Positions 61,275 through 62,091 of a DNA stretch of 62,091 nucleotides are shown here, one piece after another. Source of the DNA: Rhodospirillaceae bacterium. GTDB taxonomy: Bacteria > Pseudomonadota > Alphaproteobacteria > Dongiales > Dongiaceae. The stretch's first letter is position 1. Each line of letters starts with the position of its first letter. Below the pieces are notes generated by a model. It saw only the letters and a list, made by a program, of their open reading frames with translations, had not been told where the DNA came from and did not search any database. The position numbers and the translations under genes were made by a program. The DNA lies in NCBI GenBank assembly GCA_008012315.1, contig SSEL01000021.1:1-62091 (forward strand), in the 5' to 3' direction.

Positions 61275-62091
61275 TCAAAGATATTGCCGGACGAGGTGCA
61301 AGCTGTGCTCCAGGCTTTTGCCGGCATCGATACGATGCCACTCGATTTCACCAAGGTCATAGGTGAGCTGCTGTTCCAAGACGGCGCGATCGGCATCGGA
61401 GGCATCGTTGCGGCGGGCCTCGATGCGGGCTGCCAGCGTTTCTTTCGGCACGTCGAGCCAGAAACCATCGAATGGCAGGCCGAGATCCCGGGCCAGTTCT
61501 TCAGCGGCCTTTCGCTCCCGCTCGCGCAGATAGGTCGCATCGAGAATGACCGTATAGCCTGCCCGCAGGGCCGTGGCGGCTTCCTGCAGCATCGCGTCAT
61601 AGACCTGGTCGCTGGCCTGCTGGGTATAGGCGGCCCGGTCGAGGCGCGTTTCCGGCGCCACGTTCTGCAGCCGCTTGCGCAGGGTATCGCTGCGAATGAT
61701 GCGGGCGCCCGGCGCTGGCAGGAAGGCCGGCGCCAGCTTGCGCGCGAGGCTCGACTTGCCGCTGCCGCTGAGACCGGCCACGGCCATCAGCCGGGCCTTG
61801 CCGGCGCGCAGCAAGCTTGCCGCCGTGCCGAGATAGGCAATCGATTCCTTGCGCTTCTTGTCGGCGGCGGCGGGATCGTCCTGGGTCTTGCTGCCGCCGG
61901 CCAGGATATGCGAGCGGATCGAGGCCCGCAGCGACAGGAAGAAGGGCAGGGTGGCGAGGCCGGCGATATCGCCGCCGAGATCGAGATAGCGGTTGAGCAG
62001 GATATTCGCCAAGGCACGATGTTCTTCGCCACGGTGGCAAAGATCCATCAATGCGAAAGCGAGGTCGTAGAAGACGTCGATACAGGAGATC
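61275..62091 (-). CDS. Bifunctional APH-like/AAA_33 kinase, C-terminal part (runs off window)
   Basis: The frame is open to the window edge, giving 271 residues. The N-terminal visible part (IDVFYDLAFALMDLCHRGEE) is the end of an aminoglycoside-phosphotransferase-like domain. A P-loop kinase domain follows: Walker [24 protein letters not shown], and an ILDATYLRERER lid region. This matches the COG2187-COG0645 fusion common in proteobacteria, whose substrate is unknown. The upstream half of the gene lies beyond 62091. It is on the same strand as the RES/Xre pair, 91 bases upstream of it. Confidence 0.88.
   Translation of the reverse strand, partial: ISCIDVFYDLAFALMDLCHRGEEHRALANILLNRYLDLGGDIAGLATLPFFLSLRASIRSHILAGGSKTQDDPAAADKKRKESIAYLGTAASLLRAGKARLMAVAGLSGSGKSSLARKLAPAFLPAPGARIIRSDTLRKRLQNVAPETRLDRAAYTQQASDQVYDAMLQEAATALRAGYTVILDATYLRERERKAAEELARDLGLPFDGFWLDVPKETLAARIEARRNDASDADRAVLEQQLTYDLGEIEWHRIDAGKSLEHSLHLVRQYL

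Noticed and set aside
1..62091. tRNA, rRNA and known small RNA genes
   Set aside because: No cloverleaf-like T-loop sequences or rRNA segments were noticed on either strand. A covariance search would be needed to be certain.

Overview
The window is GC-rich chromosomal DNA from an alphaproteobacterium. I would guess Rhodospirillales or a related free-living order. The evidence is the gene content (DUF1127 and DUF1289 proteins, KGG and PRC-barrel stress proteins, many LysR/SDR pairs), GGAAC-N16-GGTT promoters of the alphaproteobacterial general-stress type, and intergenic palindromes around a CCCTCGGACTTGATCCGAGGG core. No rRNA, tRNA or CRISPR array was seen. The genus cannot be told from the sequence alone.

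Layout. 1-285: end of an IS481-family element that has cut into a copy of the local palindromic repeat. 386-11906: an AhpD-like protein, a DHA2 drug exporter, a very large Pro/Ala/Gln-rich membrane-anchored protein, an S41 protease, a DUF1772 membrane protein, a lipoprotein sugar dehydrogenase, two LysR/SDR neighbourhoods (the second LysR/SDR pair lies at 13699-15544), a tautomerase, a DUF1289 protein and an APH(6)-type kinase. 12140-13414: a UvrA-like gene with a large internal deletion. 15663-23886: a stress-flavoured region with a hemerythrin protein carrying KGG-like repeats, an acetyltransferase, a transporter remnant, an orphan response regulator with a MarR-like output, a PRC-barrel protein, a HisE-like pyrophosphohydrolase, a KGG protein, a double DUF427 protein and a GFA protein. 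24128-31378: a MacAB/outer-membrane-factor export operon divergent from an OmpR-type two-component system.

31404-47950: a PAS_5 protein, an alpha/beta hydrolase, a thioesterase, two MFS transporters, a HAD phosphatase, a chemoreceptor, a TPR protein, a NUDIX hydrolase, a large MscS channel, and a class III nucleotide cyclase with a periplasmic c-type heme sensor. 48167-56556: the most coherent metabolic unit. It is one long minus-strand operon (ureohydrolase, creatininase, two SDRs, two paralogous binding proteins, permease, ATPase) with a divergent LysR gene. It reads as uptake and hydrolysis of creatinine or a related guanidino compound, with an agmatinase-family ureohydrolase where a creatinase would be expected. 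56743-62091: a double DUF1488 protein, type II NADH dehydrogenase, an LCM-type methyltransferase, a small DUF1127-like protein, a RES/Xre toxin-antitoxin pair and a partial two-domain kinase.

Paired copies of one palindromic repeat sit in at least five intergenic gaps, with half of a sixth copy next to the insertion sequence. They are the main non-coding structure of the window.
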